Origin: Utricularia gibba
Taxonomy: Eukaryota; Streptophyta; Magnoliopsida; Lamiales; Lentibulariaceae
Assembly: GCA_002189035.1 (NCBI GenBank)
Contig: NEEC01000010.1
Location: 1,178,001-1,242,000 of the forward strand
DNA length: 64,000 nucleotides
Reading direction: 5' to 3'
A program made the translations under genes and the position numbers. The notes below the pieces were generated by a model that had not been told where the DNA came from, made no database searches, and saw only the letters and a list, made by a program, of their open reading frames with translations. Positions 45,789-55,816 of this stretch are shown in pieces. Every line of letters starts with the position of its first letter. Within the stretch, counting starts at the first letter, position 1.

Positions 45789-47004
45789 TTGAAGTGATGC
45801 ACATGATTCTGTTCTTTGCGAAATTATTTACTGCTAAGGTGTCTTCCAGAAGGATAATTTGTATCCCATATCTCTTTTTTAGACTCGACGCCGATGCTGA
45901 GAAATGGTGAAACGGGAGATTGGATTGGGACCTTTCAAGGTCATAAGGGTGCCGTGTGGAGTTGTTGTTTGGATAAGCATGCTCTGCGTGCTGCCTCTGC
46001 ATCTGCAGATTTTTCAGCGTATGCAGCATTGAACTGTTCCTCATTATTCGTATCTTGGGTGTCTTTCTAATGTATTCAATCCAGAACAAGTAGTTCTTTT
46101 GTTGCAGGAAATTGTGGGATGCATTAACTGGCGATGAGTTGCATTCTTTTGAGCATAAGCACATTGTCCGTGCGTGTGCCTTCTCAGAGGTACTCATGCA
46201 TTTTCATGTGATGGCTAATGGATCCTCATCCACCAATCGTCTGTAAATGATTTTCTGTTGATGATGTTTAGCGTTTTTACAGTAGTTCTTATTGTTCTAT
46301 CTGAAATACGGCCTGCTTCCAGGTTGTGGGATGTGAGAACTGGCACAATTGTGCGGACGCTTGACACCAAGTCAAGTGTTATGAGTGCCGAAGTAAGCCA
46401 AGACGGTCGGTATATAACGACAGCTGATGGATCCACCGTAAAGTTTTGGGATGCAAATCAGTATATCTCCTAATTTCAGCAACAATTTGGGAGTAGTTTT
46501 TCTTCTTGGATTCATCTTTACAGGCATATTGTGATGCAGCTTTGGATTGGTGAAGAGTTTCGATATGCCCTGCATTGTGGAATCAGCCTCACTGGAGCCC
46601 AAGTGCGGGAACAAGTTTGTTGCTGGTGGAGAAGACATGTGGATTCACGTATTTGATTTCCACACTGGGGAACAAATTGGTATCCATGGCCACCTAGCCT
46701 TTCAAGGATACACATATGTATCTGTATCTTCCTTCTCTTTGGTTTCAATACTCGCCCATATGCAGGATGCAACAAGGGACACCATGGGCCTGTCCACTGT
46801 ATACGCTTCTCGCCAGAAGGCCGGTCGTATGCCTCTGGTTCGGAGGATGGAACCATTCGCATATGGCAGATAGGGGAGCAAGATGCATCTGGTGCAGCAG
46901 CTGATGGAACTACTTTCCAGGTTGAGAAACAAGATAAGGCCGACGTTCCCCTGAAGCCTCCGGCTCAGAGCAGCGACAAGACCATCACCACAGAAGCTGA
47001 ATGA
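45596..47004 (+). pseudogene. STRAP-type WD40 protein, internal piece missing (broken or alternatively misassembled)
   Basis: Recognisable exons are 45596-45713, 45883-46018, 46108-46189, 46323-46460, 46540-46679 and 46766-47004. STRAP is a seven-bladed WD40 protein related to the SMN/Gemin complex member Unrip and binds receptor kinases in animals. The start [34 protein letters not shown] and AKLWDALTGDELHSFEHKHIVRACAFSE are normal. So are LWDVRTGTIVRTLDTKSSVMSAEVSQDG and GCNKGHHGPVHCIRFSPEG with an acidic tail. Family members carry about 60 residues between the ACAFSE and LWDVR segments, roughly one blade. Here only 133 non-coding bases separate them, and a direct join is out of phase. So no full-length propeller can be encoded. 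Intron 1 carries a T run of about 26. Expression cannot be judged from sequence. Confidence 0.85.
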
Positions 47005-48327
47005 CTATGCTGTATTGGCGCTACTTATACCCTCCAGGTTTGAATGTATGTTTGGAATGTCAACTGGGAAGTATTTTGAAGCTCTGAATATTATATACCG
47101 CTTTGAATCTGTTGATCCCTTGTTGTTGAGTTAGTTGGTGGTTGTGGGCTCTGCCTGTTGAAAGGGTTCTGTTCTTGGGGAAGATGAAAGACATTGCACT
47201 CTGCTTGTCTAAGAGAGCTTAAAGCTCATGCCTGATGGAAGAATATACCCGAAAGTATAATTATACCCTCGTGATCCCTGTAATGTTTTGTAGTGGTGAT
47301 GGATAAGGTGTTTTATGCAATATTTTGGAATCGTGGGAATAAAATTGAATATTAAATAGTTAATCTAATTAAAAAAGTAGGTGAATTTGTATTTTGAGCA
47401 ATTTAGAGTACAATTGTGAAATAATCTAAAATTTAGGATTTAGGGATAGATATACAATTTCTAAAAAGATTTGGTGCATTATGGAATTAAATCAATGGTA
47501 TACCTAAACCCTAGGCAGCCGATCTCCTGGGAATCGGTAACTGGCGATTTCTTTGGTTCAAAGAGCTACGAAGCGAAGGCGCGGTAGGTGTTCTGGCAAA
47601 TCATTTTGAAAGTTTGCATTTCACGTTTTTTCTCTTTTAGTGATCCTGTAAACTCAAATGCACCCTCAGTAGAAGGTTTGTTGCGTCATGATTGCAATTT
47701 TTCTGTGTTTTACATTCGGCTTAGTAGGGAAGAATCTGATTTGAAATTCAGTATGAAGGGGTTCTTTCGTTCAACAAGTGTATGATAACGAATCTAAGGG
47801 GAGGAGAAGAGACTTGCTGTGTAAGAATTATGAGAAAGTTGAAAGGAAGTGTCTTTTAGGGGCCGAACTTTCAAACTTCTTCACAAAGAAATTTCTTGCG
47901 AGTGCGTGGCTAAACTAGGTCTAATGCAGTGCAGCCATAGCAACGTGGAATTCTTCCACCCAAGATACAGTTTTCCGATTCTTTGAATATTTTGAGCATC
48001 GAATAAGCTTACAGTTTGAAAAGAATCACTATTGTAAATCAGGTGATATAGTTTGTGGGGAAATGGCGTATAGATTTTGAAAGACCATATTGTTTGTATT
48101 TAGTGTTGTTTCTGTGCTTGTAACCCAAAAAATATACCGAGAGATATGGTCACTTTATTTGCTGCACAATATTGTTGAGTGTTGGAGTGTCTGAAGTTGT
48201 TTCTCTGTTTGTTGGGAAAACTAAGCTGTAGTACATGGTTAAGCTTGTTTCTCTGAATTCGTAGAGGTTACACTCACCCCATTTAGGCTGATGGATGCTC
48301 TTGTCCAGGATTCTTCAGGGCTTCTTG
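47005..48327. other. Spacer and leader of the small acidic-tail gene
   Basis: The stretch holds the STRAP 3' region, then (about 47500-47650) what looks like a first non-coding exon, and a long leader intron ending near 48320. I see no further coding exon. The 66-codon frame at 47588 is not supported. Confidence 0.4.
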
Positions 48328-48585
48328 ATGGAAGCTTCTCCACGGGTTAATGTTACCTTTCATCTGGGATCTGAAACATACGTCACTCATGCGAACGAGG
48401 GACTTGTTTCAGAGCAACTTAACTTTGTCAAGGAGCAGACCATGAGCTTTCTGAAAGACTTCATAACGAAGAACAACATTCCCAACGAGGTTCCTGATGA
48501 CATCGAAGAGGCTCTGTCCGACGAAGATGATGATGGAATACTTGAAAAGCCTCCCGTGAAGAAATCAAAGAACCAGAGTTTGTAA
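48328..48585 (+). CDS. Small conserved-looking plant protein with acidic tail (unidentified, possibly GON7-like)
   Basis: This single coding exon of 85 residues starts MEASPRVNVTFHLGSETYV. A beta-hairpin-like start is followed by an amphipathic helix (SEQLNFVKEQTMSFLKDFITKNN). Then comes an acidic run (EEALSDEDDDG) and a basic end (PVKKSKNQSL). I recall similar uncharacterised plant proteins, so it is probably real. The hairpin, helix and acidic-tail layout resembles the KEOPS subunit GON7, a tRNA t6A-modification factor, but that is only a structural guess. An ATG 33 bases upstream is in frame, but a CAG acceptor lies between the two, so the downstream ATG is preferred. Confidence 0.6.
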   Translation: MEASPRVNVTFHLGSETYVTHANEGLVSEQLNFVKEQTMSFLKDFITKNNIPNEVPDDIEEALSDEDDDGILEKPPVKKSKNQSL

Positions 48586-49044
48586 GCTTCTGATGGTTTC
48601 TTGTATTGAACTCCACAGATGATGATGAGGTCGTTCATCAGGAAGCTTCTCTTTATTCAAATAAAATAAAATTAGCTCATTTTTGTTTGAGTAAATTGCG
48701 TCAAAACGTTAAAAACGTTTAATATTTTTAGTAAAATTAATCTCTTTTTACGACAAATTATGTATATCATTCTTCTTGACAAAATAAATTTTTAAAATAT
48801 TATATATTGAATACAATTAGTATCTAAAATTTGACGTACCGGTATAATTAATTTTCTAATGTTTGGGAGATATTTTGGTATTCGGTAATCTAAATTTGAC
48901 ATGATTATTAGATTGCCATGGGGACTGAGGTTTTATAATACAAGACCAAGTAGTCATGGTATCCACAACAATGGTAATATGCAACCTCATTAAAAGAGAT
49001 AGTGTTAATGATGTTGGCTAAGTTTGTAAAACTCACTCCATAAT

Positions 49045-49325
49045 TGATTTTTAAAAATTCTGATAAAATGATAATTAATATATGTTTGAAATTATTTTTT
49101 AAAATAATTATTATAAAATAAATTCATATTTAGAGCATCAAAAATAAAAATTGATTTTAATAAGTAAATGATATTATCCATATTTATTAATAATTATTTC
49201 ACAAATATAAATTTAAAAATATTTTTATATAATATTTGTATTATAAAAATATTATACGATTTTTAAATTGATAGAATTCTGATAGAATTTATTCTTATGA
49301 TTTCCAAACATTATTATTAACTTTA
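49045..49325. repeat. AT-rich dispersed repeat, copy 2
   Basis: It is similar in order and orientation to the block at about 26905-27410: AAATGATAATTAATATATGTTTGAAATT, then ATTGATTTTAATAAGTAAAT, then TATTTATTAATAATTAT. It is shorter than copy 1. Ends are not clear. Confidence 0.4.
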
Positions 49326-49740
49326 TGAAAATTGGATAACATATGTTCAAAATGTGAGAGAGGGATAACATATGTACTAGCATTAGCCAAATCTATTAGG
49401 TAGTTAGATAACTTATAAATCTAATTACCTTATCATGTTATTTTACATATAATTTTAACTGATGAGATGTATAAGAAGATCAAGATTTAATATGCATGTT
49501 AAATTAAACAAATTAATTTATCAACAAAATTTTTTTAATTAAAATATTATTAAATTTAATAAATGGATTATTTATGATTAAACGCGTAAATATGTATTTA
49601 TGATTATGAGAGTAAATATGTCATTTAATTGCATAATTTATTTTTTATACATCAAACACATCTCATTCATCAATTTTATTGTTATAATAAGTATCTCCCT
49701 ACTTATCATTAAAACTTATAAAACACCCCCATTGTAATTT

Positions 49741-49795
49741 TATCCTTTCAATATTAAAATAAATAATATATATATTATTTATTTTAATATTGAAA

Positions 49796-49800
<5 letters not shown>
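49741..49800. repeat. Perfect 60-bp palindrome
   Basis: Bases 49741-49770 are the exact reverse complement of 49771-49800. The left arm starts TATCCTTTCAATATTAAAAT and the right arm ends ATTTTAATATTGAAAGGATA, with no spacer. Symmetry stops at exactly 30 bases per arm. A TA run follows directly. It could form a cruciform or a long RNA hairpin. Confidence 0.95.
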
Positions 49801-49839
<39 letters not shown>

Positions 49840-49844
49840 TTTTT
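49801..49844. repeat. (TA)15 microsatellite followed by T14
   Basis: Thirty bases of alternating TA directly abut the 60-bp palindrome, then a run of 14 T. It lies 50-93 bases before the PPR start codon, so it is probably within the promoter or leader. Confidence 0.9.
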
Positions 49845-49893
49845 CTGGTTGTGGTTGTGTAATTGGTGTGTTTGATGGTGGACGCGCGCTACA

Positions 49894-52050
49894 ATGGCGG
49901 TGATTTCGTTGGCGAGGCAGTTGAAGAGACTTCCGACTGGGTTTCCAGCAAGGGCACTTCTTTGTTCATTGTCATGCGTGATGAGCTTGGGCACCCCCAG
50001 GGATTCGGAACAACTACCGTCCTTATCAGAATTCGAAGCAAGGATTCTCGATTTTGAGAAGGCGCTTTGTCCTGAGAGTTTGGTTTCTTATTTGGAAAAA
50101 ACGACTGAATTGGGATCCTCACTGAAGGTCTTCAGGTGGGCTTCCCTTCAAAAGAGATATAAACACACAGCTCAAACTTACAAGATGATAATTTTGAAGC
50201 TGGGTATGGCGGGGCAAGTGCGGGAGATGGAGGATTTCTGTAGTGAAATGGCGAGGGGAAAATATGACGGAGCTGATAAATCGTTTTTCGAATTGATTGA
50301 TTCATTTGCTCACAATGGGAGGTTTAATGAAGCATTAAGGGTTCTTCATTTTATGATCGCTGGTGGTATTAAACCTTCTCTAGAAGCGTTTAATGTGTTA
50401 ATGGGTGCAGTTGTTGAGCAAAGGAGAGACCTCAAAGATGCTGTTTTTGTGTACAAAGAAATGGTCAAAGCAGGGGTACTTCCCGATATATGCACATTCA
50501 ACTGCCTTATTGATTCTTTGTTTGAGTCAGGGAGAATTGATGCAGCTGTCGATCAGTATAGAAGCTTGAAGAAGAAAGGATGTAATCCTAATAGCAACAC
50601 CTTTCGAATCGTGATAAGCCATCTTGCTGCTATGGATCGAGTGCAGCAATCTGTTATCATTCTGGAGGAGATTTTTCAATGTGGATGTGAGCCAGACATT
50701 AGTTTTTACACTGTTTTAATACCTATGTTTTGCAATATTGGAGATCTTGAGATAGGAATGAAGTTATATGAAAAGATGGAGGCGTCGAATATAACTCCGA
50801 ATTATGATATTTATGCTGCTTTAATAAAATGCCTGTGTGACCATCTTCAGTTGACTGCTGCAATCAAGTTTATTGAGGAGATGACAGATTCCAGTTTAAC
50901 TCCTGATTATTTTGTATACCAGGATGTGGTTACTGGGCTTCACAAGATCGATAAATTAAATGAGGCACATACCCTGCTGCAGGAGAGGCATTTGATGAAC
51001 GCTGGTTTCCATAATGCCATTCTTTCAGCCTATTGTGATTGTGGTAATCTTTCAATGGCTGAAGATAAGTTCAATGATATGCTTGATGGTCATATATGTG
51101 ATGCTGTCTCTTGGAATACTATAATCAGATGTTTTTCTGAGAGAACTCGAATTGATAAAGCATTGAAGTACCTATGCCAGATGATTGTTCATTCGTTCAT
51201 TCCTGACTCTACTATTTTCTCTGCTCTTATCCTCGGGTATTCCCGAGCAGGAAATGTTGTATCAGCCTTAGCTCTATATCACCAAATGAGAGCCAAGCGT
51301 TGGGTGTTGGATAATGGCCCATATGCCGAATTTGTTAAATGCCTTTGTGTGAATGGAAGCATTTCTGAGGCTTCTGACGTATTTCAATGTATGACTAATG
51401 AAGGTTCTGCTCTTGAATTTTCCTCACTCGGTATGCTGATTGAGAAATTATGTACCACTGGAGAAGTGAAGAAAGCGGTTGACTTTTTATCATTGGCTCA
51501 TTCTGTCTATTCATGCTCAATATTTACTATGTATAATAGCATTTTGAGAGGTTTATCTAAATCTGGCCAGGAAAATTATCTCCAAGTGATGCTTTCCAGA
51601 ATGATAGTCTCTGGATACAGCTTTGAGGTTGAAACATATCACAGCCTCATCCAGTGGATGAGTTCTTGTGGCCGGGGAACAGAGTCTGCTTACATATTCA
51701 GCTCAATGATAAGAGATGGGTTGATCCCTGACTCTGAAACATTATCTTGTTTATTGGATTGCTTGTACAAGTATTCTAAAGTTCACTTGGTCTTGCCTTG
51801 CCTGACTAAGCTTGCATCAGGCTCAGAAATTCTTGATCAGGGAATGTATAGATTGCTCATTGATACCCTCTGGAGGGCGGGACATAAGGCTGAAACAAGT
51901 AGCTTGCTGGACTTAATGCTGGAAAAGGGCTGGATCCCCGAGGCTTCTGTGCATTCGTTACTTATGGGTTCTGTTACAGAAAAGAGTACAAGCAAGCGAA
52001 TGGATGACAGCATCAGTTACATACTTGAAGAAGGACTGCAGAGTGCATGA
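49894..52050 (+). CDS. P-class pentatricopeptide repeat (PPR) protein, intronless
   Basis: A single exon of 718 codons carries an array of about 35-residue PPR motifs. PPR proteins bind organelle RNA, one base per repeat, and act in processing, stability or splicing. The first 30 residues (MAVISLARQLKRLPTGFPAR) are basic without acids, as in a mitochondrial or plastid presequence. Clear repeats include TFNCLIDSLFESGRIDAAVD, SFYTVLIPMFCN, IYAALIKCLCDH, IFSALILGYSRAGNVVSAL and TYHSLIQWMSS. All are about 35 residues long, with no E, DYW or L/S modules, so it is P class. Which member it is cannot be told. The lack of introns is normal for the family. The start codon is the first ATG after the upstream T run. 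Confidence 0.93.
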   Translation: MAVISLARQLKRLPTGFPARALLCSLSCVMSLGTPRDSEQLPSLSEFEARILDFEKALCPESLVSYLEKTTELGSSLKVFRWASLQKRYKHTAQTYKMIILKLGMAGQVREMEDFCSEMARGKYDGADKSFFELIDSFAHNGRFNEALRVLHFMIAGGIKPSLEAFNVLMGAVVEQRRDLKDAVFVYKEMVKAGVLPDICTFNCLIDSLFESGRIDAAVDQYRSLKKKGCNPNSNTFRIVISHLAAMDRVQQSVIILEEIFQCGCEPDISFYTVLIPMFCNIGDLEIGMKLYEKMEASNITPNYDIYAALIKCLCDHLQLTAAIKFIEEMTDSSLTPDYFVYQDVVTGLHKIDKLNEAHTLLQERHLMNAGFHNAILSAYCDCGNLSMAEDKFNDMLDGHICDAVSWNTIIRCFSERTRIDKALKYLCQMIVHSFIPDSTIFSALILGYSRAGNVVSALALYHQMRAKRWVLDNGPYAEFVKCLCVNGSISEASDVFQCMTNEGSALEFSSLGMLIEKLCTTGEVKKAVDFLSLAHSVYSCSIFTMYNSILRGLSKSGQENYLQVMLSRMIVSGYSFEVETYHSLIQWMSSCGRGTESAYIFSSMIRDGLIPDSETLSCLLDCLYKYSKVHLVLPCLTKLASGSEILDQGMYRLLIDTLWRAGHKAETSSLLDLMLEKGWIPEASVHSLLMGSVTEKSTSKRMDDSISYILEEGLQSA

Positions 52051-53079
52051 AATGTCTTGTAGCTGGATCACATGCAGTTATAGATTCAGTTTAGCCAAAG
52101 GAGTGCTGAGAATGCAATCCACGCGGCAGTTCTGATATGCAACCTTGCATTTTCAGTGACATCTATCTTAAGGAAGATGTACTGATTGAGGTCCCTGTGC
52201 AAAATATCTTGCGGTTTTACAATCTGGGAATGAGCAGTGTAATGAAAAAAAAAAAAAAGGTTTTCCACTTGGATACGCGGTTTTTCTCTGATGGCCTTGC
52301 ATTCATCCCCTGGAGCACTTACCTCAAAAGGCACTGAGAAAACTGCTTACTGGAAGACACGTAAGCAGCTCATCCTTTCCAGTTTCTCTGTTATTTTAGT
52401 GCCTTCTTGCCATTGATACTGTTATATTATGGTAATGGATTTTGCCAGTTACGCTGCCTTGATTCTTCTAAGTTGCGACACACAAGTTCTTGTTCCGGAT
52501 ATACAAATAGAAGAAATTTCAACTTATGCCATATGCCTCCTCTTTGCGGTAACACTTGTGATTCCTCAAAGTTGGCTTCCTCTAATTATTGCCAAAGAGG
52601 CTTCTGCAGAAAACAGAAAAGCCAAAGTTGATCTGTCATCTAATGTATCAAGCACACCATTGTCATAGGAACCGAACGTTTTATACATGGCAAAGAGGTT
52701 TGTATACATGATGCAACACTTTTACACTTAATTTCTGTCTTTTAGAAGAACCCTCAGGAATGAAACGATTCACTATCCTGCTTTCAGCTCACTGACGTTC
52801 CATTAGACTGCAAAGTAGCCATGAGAATTCACTTTCGAAATGATAATCACAAGTAGCCAAATGGAGCACAACATGAAACATGAACATTCACAATATGAAT
52901 GACAATTAATAGCATTGTCAAACTCGATACAACTACAACATCAAGCATAACTGGGGCCCGTGGTGTCGACTGAAAATACAACAAATTCGATGAATCTTCT
53001 AAGAATAACAGCCCCTGATGCTTCAGATTCAGATTATGATCAGAATCATGGTTCAAAACAGAGTGACTTATCTTCCATA
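52051..53079. other. 3' region of the PPR gene and zinc-cluster gene; unassigned small ORF
   Basis: An 80-codon frame from an ATG at 52429 has two hydrophobic stretches (ISTYAICLLFAVTLVIPQSWLPLII) but resembles nothing I know and has no neighbours to support it. It may be part of a long 3' untranslated region. The rest holds nothing recognisable. Confidence 0.35.
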
Positions 53080-54029
53080 TCACTTGTCCTGCTCACCGTC
53101 CATTAAAACATCACAAGAAAAAGAGCCATTCGGCATATCATCTGATGCCTCCAAACCAGTGCTTCTACCATCCTTGGTGCTTTCTGCAACTAATCCTTCC
53201 ACATCCTCCTCGACAGCATCAGTCATCATAGCTTCAACCTCACCAGCCTCATCATCACTTTCTCCTACCAATTCTCCAACTGCAGCTGATAAATCATCCA
53301 TTTTCTCACCTACTGTTACCAAATTCGTGTCATTATTTGGTAGTTGTTCTTCATTCCCATTAGCATTACGCAAACTTTCATTAGTTTCTGGCTTGACAGC
53401 CTGCCCACTCTGAGCACAAGCACCAACCGCAGCATCAGTAGATGATTCTTTCTTCTTCAACTTATCTCTCTTCACCAAATTGGCAAGATTCTCCAAAGCA
53501 TCTCTTGCTCTTTTCCGAGTAAACGCAGCCTCCATTGCTCTTCTCTCGGCCTCTTGTCTCGCTGCAGCTGCGGCTTTATTCATAGAAATGGCAGCTATCT
53601 TTGCCGCAGCAAGTAACTTCCTCGCTCCATCTGCGTCAATTACTCTGCAACCTTCCATTTTGGGGGCTTCGATGCTGGTCCCTTTCGCGAATTTCAATTT
53701 GAAGATTGGGGTGTTTGGGGAAGCGCAAAGGGGCAAATGTAGGGCTTGGAAAGGGGAGTCTTCGCCTCCACGACGCAGCGATGGTGGGAAATCGAGTGGC
53801 ATCTGGCGCATGTTAAAACGGCGTCGTTCGGAGGAGGCGAAGGGTGAACCTGAAAGCAGGTAGGGCAGAAGGATTGAGGATGGAGGCGGAGAACACAGCC
53901 GGTACAGAGGCGGCGGAAGGTGTTCCTCTGATTGACGTGGTGTAGTAGTTTCCGCTCCACCACGCCGCAGTTGCCGCACTCCGCCGCAACGTCGGTGTTG
54001 ACGGCGATTGAATCAGGCATTCCCACCAT
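53080..54029 (-). CDS. Cys-rich zinc-cluster (PHD/FYVE-like) protein with acidic tail, one-base frame break
   Basis: This single minus-strand exon would encode about 316 residues if one base were added. The first 110 residues carry paired cysteines CGNC, CTGC, CPTC, CARC, a HHRC and CPF-C, a plausible set of two or three zinc sites. The second part has VIDADGARKLLAAAKIAAISMNKAAAAARQEAERRA and TRKRARDALENLA, an Ala-rich helix, then a long acidic tail. I recall plant proteins of this kind annotated as RING/FYVE/PHD-type, but their role is unknown to me. The N-terminal frame ends in a stop soon after CPF. One extra T in the run at 53727-53729 (AAA on the plus strand) gives CPFCASPNTPIFKLK and joins both parts. 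Confidence 0.75.
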
Positions 54030-54632
54030 GAGATTTCGCCGCTGGACCGGCGGAATGGAGTTCTTTTACTTGTTCTGTAGAAGGATTTTTTGTTACTTTG
54101 GCCCCATTATTATTTTTTAAAAAAAAGACTCCCGCCCACTAACGCGCCCAAGAGTATACAGTTGACAAATATACCAACCCATTCGTAGTCCAGCCCATTG
54201 GGCTCCCCAGTATATTAAAGTGTGGGCCGTAGGATTGAGCCAATAGGCCCATAGCCCGCTCAATGAAGGAAATGGCTTCCGGTAAATCGGATGATTCGTC
54301 TATACTGGTTCTCATTTTGCCGTCGATTGGAACCGCCGAGTTTTGGTACCTGCGGCCGGCTTCTTGCAGCTTTCTCTGTCGTAAACCCTACGCGTGATCC
54401 TACCAAGCCGATTAAAAAAAAGAGGATCAGAATCGGTAAGAATTGACGCCTCTCTTCACAATTCGGTTGCGGCGTATGTTGTCCTGTGGCGCGTGAGAGC
54501 TTTTTTCTTTTCTAATGTCTGCGTGTCTGTTTCTTTTCTTCGGGTATTCGGAGTTGTACTGTGTATCGTGTATATTGATGTTTTCTACTTGTCATCTCTT
54601 TCAGGGCTCCTTGTTAGAGTGAAGCGCTCATT
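54030..54632. promoter_or_regulatory. Divergent promoter of zinc-cluster gene and AE7
   Basis: The spacer of about 600 bp holds both leaders. An upstream ATG frame at about 54271 (MASGKSDDSSILVLILP) is short and lies in the likely AE7 leader. A leader intron probably ends at the CAG near 54604. No other gene is seen. Confidence 0.45.
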
Positions 54633-55816
54633 ATGGTGTCAAAACTGATAAATGCAAATCCTGTTGTGTATGAGACAAAGGAGCGGCGAGCTGTAGTATC
54701 TGCGGCGGATTTCGATGAATATTCTGTAGAAGAGATTGATCAGCTAGAAATTTTTGATATCCTTTAAACTTGGTTTTCCTGAATGAAATAGCTCCATTTC
54801 AGGTCCTTTCTGTATTGCCTAAGTTTCTATTTGGAATTCTCTTCTTAAACTCATAAATGCTTCCTGACTCACCAAGTATGATATTATGTATGTGTTGATA
54901 TGATTTGAGATCTATTTTTGTATATCTTAATTCTCAAACATCATATTCGAGATATCAAAGATCCTGAGCACCCTTTCTCGTTGGAACAGTTGAAAGTCGT
55001 AACTGAAGATTCCATAGATGTTGATGACAAGAAAAGCTATGTGAGGTAAGATGAATGCAGTGTACCTCCATCTAATTAGAACTGAATTGCAACCCTGTTT
55101 TGCTTCATTCTTTGGGAGCAGGGTTACTTTTACTCCAACTGTAGAGCACTGCAGCTTGGCAACAGTGATTGGATTATGCTTGCGTGTGAAACTCATGCGA
55201 GCGTTGCCATCTCGTTACAAGGTACGCGTAGTTGAACTAATGAATACATTAAGAATTCTGCAATGTGCGTCAGTTAGAAACTTTCTTCTTGAAGAATAAC
55301 CACCATGATGATGATGCTTACGTTTCCTTTTCAGATTGACATTCGAGTTGCTCCTGGTACTCATGCCACGGAAGCAGCAGGTTTGCCTGTCTACCCCTCT
55401 GTATTAACATGGATTACATTAGCAAAGATGCCCACCTATTGATCATTGCATGTCACTCTCTGCAAAACAGAGCATGTTTCATCTTGAGTCTGTCGTCCCA
55501 GTCTATGAATAGTTTTGGTGTTATTTTGTTCGTTAGATTTCTCCGTTGATGCTGTAACAAATGAAATAAATGCATGAGGTGTATTTCTTAAAGTAATGTG
55601 TTGTCAACTGCATAGTCCCTACTCAAAAACAGGATCACAACCATTTTCGCAAACTCCCATCCCCAAGTTTGTTGTTTGCTACCAGGATACTGAAATAAGG
55701 CCGGTCATCCTGCAGTTAACAAACAGCTGAACGACAAAGAAAGGGTGGCAGCCGCCTTAGATAATCCAAGCATCATCAGCATGCTTGACGAGTGCCTTGC
55801 CCCATCCTACAGATGA
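54633..55816 (+). CDS. AE7: AE7/MIP18 (FAM96-type) cytosolic iron-sulfur assembly factor
   Basis: Five exons (54633-54756, 54940-55045, 55122-55221, 55335-55380, 55716-55816) give 158 residues. AE7 is the CIA-targeting-complex member that, with CIA1 and MET18, hands Fe-S clusters to nuclear and cytosolic enzymes. The DUF59-type domain shows [39 protein letters not shown] with the conserved Cys, the [16 protein letters not shown] segment, and the ending [14 protein letters not shown]...CLAPSYR. Exon 1 starts [14 protein letters not shown], the family start. Intron 1 begins ATATCCTTT and ends AC, so it is a U12-type AT-AC intron; only this reading gives the conserved FDHIRD. Confidence 0.95.

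Larger units (their letters stand above)
48586..49893. other. AT-rich spacer with repeat copy, palindrome and TA run
   Basis: The spacer holds a repeat block at about 49045-49325 related to the one at 26.9-27.4 kb. A perfect 60-bp palindrome at 49741-49800 is followed by a 30-base TA run and 14 T. No gene is seen. Confidence 0.6.

Noticed and set aside
46258-46322. Frame leading into the fourth STRAP exon as the missing WD40 blade
   Set aside because: The peptide (MMFSVFTVVLIVLSEIRP) is hydrophobic and unlike any WD40 unit; a normal CAG acceptor follows it.
52429-52668. 80-codon frame with hydrophobic stretches after the PPR gene
   Set aside because: No recognisable family, no promoter or partner evidence; probably 3' untranslated sequence.
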